Assembly (NCBI GenBank): GCA_024636575.1
Contig: JAGXGU010000174.1
Location: 1-15,938 of the forward strand
DNA: 15,938 bases
From: Altererythrobacter sp.
GTDB taxonomy: Bacteria; Pseudomonadota; Alphaproteobacteria; Sphingomonadales; Sphingomonadaceae
Direction of reading: 5' to 3'
The position numbers were made by a program, and so were the translations under genes. Within the stretch, counting starts at the first letter, position 1, and each line of letters begins with the position of its first letter. The notes beneath the pieces are model-generated. The model saw only the letters and a program-made list of their open reading frames with translations, searched no databases and was not told the origin of the DNA. Below, one piece after another: positions 13,817 to 15,938 of the stretch.

Positions 13817-15916
13817 ATGCCCAGTTTTGCCCAGAACCTCGAAAAGACGCTCCACAATGCGCTGACCAATGCGTCGGACCGGCGGCATGAATATGCCACG
13901 CTGGAACATTTGTTGCTGGCGCTGGTCGAAGATACCGATGCGCAGGCCGTGATGAACGCCTGCGGGGTCGATCTGGCCGAACTCGGTTCGGTGGTGAAGC
14001 AATATCTCGACCAGGAATATCAATCGCTGAAGACCGAAGAAGACGCCGATCCCCAGCCAACCGCCGGATTCCAGCGGGTCATCCAGCGCGCCATCCTGCA
14101 TGTCCAGTCATCCGGGAAAGACACGGTCACCGGCGCCAATGTGCTGGTCGCATTGTTTTCCGAACGCGATTCCTATGCCGTCTATTTCCTGCAGCAACAG
14201 GATATGTCGCGGCTCGATGCGGTCAGCTTCATCAGCCACGGAATTGGCAAGGGCGGCAAGCAGACCGGCGGCATCATCGCCCCGCAAGGGACCGAAGAAG
14301 CCAGCCAGGCAGAAGAAAAGGCGGGTGACAGCGCAGCCAAGAAGGATTCCGCGCTCGACCAGTTTTGCGTCGATCTGAATGCCAAGGCATTGGCCGGCAA
14401 GATCGACCCATTGATCGGCCGCGGCCCCGAGGTTGACCGGACAGTCCAGATCCTCTGCCGCCGTTCGAAGAACAACCCGCTCTATGTGGGTGATCCCGGC
14501 GTGGGCAAGACCGCGATTGCCGAAGGTCTGGCGCGCAAGATCGTCGAGGGCGATGTGCCCGAAGTGCTGGAAAAAGCCGTCATTTACTCGCTCGACATGG
14601 GCAGCCTGCTGGCCGGCACACGGTACCGCGGCGATTTCGAGGAACGGTTGAAGCAAGTTGTCTCCGAACTGGAGAAAATGCCCGACGCGGTACTTTTTAT
14701 CGATGAAATTCATACAGTTATTGGTGCCGGCGCGACGAGTGGCGGGGCCATGGACGCATCCAACCTGCTCAAACCTGCGCTGTCGGGCGGCACCATCCGG
14801 TGCATCGGATCGACCACTTACAAGGAATTTCGCAACCATTTCGAGAAGGATCGCGCATTGCTGCGCCGGTTCCAGAAAATCGATGTCAACGAACCCACGG
14901 TCGAAGACACGGTCAAGATCCTGCAGGGGCTGCGCAGCGCCTTTGAAGATCACCACAAGGTCAAATACACCCCCGATGCGATCAAGGCGGCGGTGGAACT
15001 CAGCGCGCGCTATATCAATGACCGTAAATTGCCCGACAAGGCAATCGACGTGATCGACGAAGTGGGCGCGATGCAGATGCTGGTGCCGCCCAGCCGCCGC
15101 AAGAAGAAGATTACCTCCAAGGAAATCGAGCAGGTCATCGCTACGATGGCGCGGATCCCGCCCAAATCGGTCAGCAAGGATGACAAGCAGGCGCTGCAAC
15201 ACCTCAGCCGCGATCTGAAGCATGTCGTATTCGGGCAGGACAAGGCCATCGAAGTCCTGTCGACCGCGATGAAGCTGTCCCGCGCCGGTCTGCGCGATCC
15301 GGACAAACCGATCGGCAGCTTCCTGTTTTCCGGCCCCACCGGCGTCGGCAAAACCGAAGTCGCGCGCCAGCTCGCCAGCATCATGGGCATTCCGCTGCAG
15401 CGTTTCGACATGTCGGAATATATGGAGCGCCACAGCGTTTCGCGCCTGATCGGTGCGCCCCCGGGCTATGTCGGCTATGATCAGGGCGGCCTGCTGACCG
15501 ATGCCATCGACCAACAGCCGCATTGTGTGCTGCTGCTCGATGAAATCGAGAAGGCGCATCCCGACCTGTTCAATATCCTGCTGCAGGTGATGGATAACGG
15601 GCGCCTGACCGATCATCACGGCAAGACGGTGGATTTCCGCAATGTGGTGCTGGTGATGACCACCAATGCCGGCGCAGCGGACATGGCCAGCCAGGGTATC
15701 GGTTTCGGCGATGTGTCCAAGGAAGATGCGAGCGAGGACGCGGTGAAGAAGATGTTCACCCCTGAATTCCGCAACCGCATCGATGCGATCGTGCCGTTCT
15801 CCTACCTGGGCAAGGAAACGATCGCCCGGGTGGTGGACAAGTTCATCTTGCAGCTGGAATTGCAGCTTTCGGATCAGAATGTGCATATCCAGTTTGATGG
15901 CGACGCACGTGAATGG
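13817..15916 (+). CDS. clpA: ATP-dependent Clp protease ATP-binding subunit ClpA (3' end missing)
   Basis: ClpA is the hexameric AAA+ unfoldase that feeds substrates, including ClpS-delivered N-degron proteins, into ClpP. The 700 genomic codons cover the N-domain (about 1-142), a linker, AAA+ module 1 with Walker A GDPGVGKT (225-232) and Walker B VLFIDEIH (292-299), and AAA+ module 2 with Walker A GPTGVGKT (506-513) and Walker B VLLLDEIE (571-578). The ClpP-docking tripeptide IGF (628-630) lies in SQGIGFGD, the position of the IGL loop in E. coli ClpA. The absence of a long middle coiled-coil domain separates it from ClpB. About 60-80 C-terminal residues, including sensor 2, are missing because the contig ends. 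The TGA at 15935-15937 and the preceding LSLIHI come from adapter, so this is an assembly edge, not a natural truncation. No clpS lies directly upstream in this window. Confidence 0.96.
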
Positions 15917-15938
15917 CTGTCTCTTATACACATCTGAC
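15917..15938 (+). other. Untrimmed Tn5/Nextera mosaic-end sequencing adapter
   Basis: CTGTCTCTTATACACATCT (15917-15935) is exactly the 19-base Tn5 mosaic end as it appears in Nextera read-through, and the following GAC (15936-15938) matches the next bases of the read-2 adapter. It sits at the extreme right end and interrupts clpA. On the opposite strand it creates an open frame starting MYKRQ, a familiar adapter-derived peptide. It is not biological sequence and should be trimmed. Confidence 0.95.

Noticed and set aside
14108..15931. 607-residue minus-strand open frame opposite clpA
   Set aside because: It starts MYKRQ, encoded by the sequencing adapter, and is a codon-bias shadow of clpA, which has full AAA+ motifs on the other strand.
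15917..15935. A real transposon insertion in clpA
   Set aside because: Only the 19-base mosaic end plus adapter bases are present, exactly at the sequence end. This is the normal look of library adapter read-through.

Overview
The window reads as a high-GC alphaproteobacterial chromosome, most likely from Sphingomonadales (the Erythrobacteraceae/Sphingomonadaceae group). The evidence is a proA, nadD, rsfS, rlmH, envC-type gene run of the kind alphaproteobacteria carry, a TrcR (DUF1013) regulator, a DUF1192 protein divergent from a quinone oxidoreductase, and a bactofilin paired with an M23 peptidase. The lineage is inferred from gene content and style, not from a search. Genes are tightly packed. 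No gene-free stretch exceeds 300 bases; the longest is the 219-base divergent region 5067-5285. No tRNA, rRNA, CRISPR array, insertion sequence or prophage gene was seen.

Layout. Positions 1-5066 (minus strand) hold a housekeeping cluster read in the order proA (proline synthesis), an aldo/keto reductase, nadD (NAD synthesis), rsfS (ribosome silencing), rlmH (23S rRNA methylation) and an EnvC-like murein hydrolase activator that runs off the left edge. Positions 5067-5285 are a divergent regulatory region with five GANTC (CcrM-type) sites. Positions 5286-6894 (plus) hold a membrane-anchored M23 endopeptidase overlapping a bactofilin, a likely cell-shape module. On the minus strand, 6945-8621 is a FadD-like acyl-CoA ligase and 8693-9430 is trcR. 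A textbook intrinsic terminator (9456-9501) separates trcR from an operon at 9572-11556 made of an LpxH-like metallophosphoesterase and a GT4 glycosyltransferase joined by an ATGA overlap. Positions 11642-13284 (minus) are a quinone oxidoreductase and a glutathione transferase, also joined by ATGA. Positions 13428-13643 (plus) encode DUF1192. A 24-codon small ORF (13742-13816) abuts clpA, which begins at 13817 and is cut by the end of the sequence.

The last 22 bases (15917-15938) are not genomic. They match the Tn5/Nextera mosaic-end adapter, so this is a contig end with untrimmed adapter. The apparent clpA stop codon at 15935-15937 and the last six residues of the apparent protein are artefacts.

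Themes: envelope and cell-cycle functions recur (EnvC-like activator, M23 plus bactofilin, TrcR, GANTC cluster, ClpA). I found no clearly undescribed multi-gene system. The most promising novel leads are the small ORF fused head-to-tail to clpA, the structured leader and terminator in front of trcR, and the GANTC-rich promoter region of the bactofilin module.
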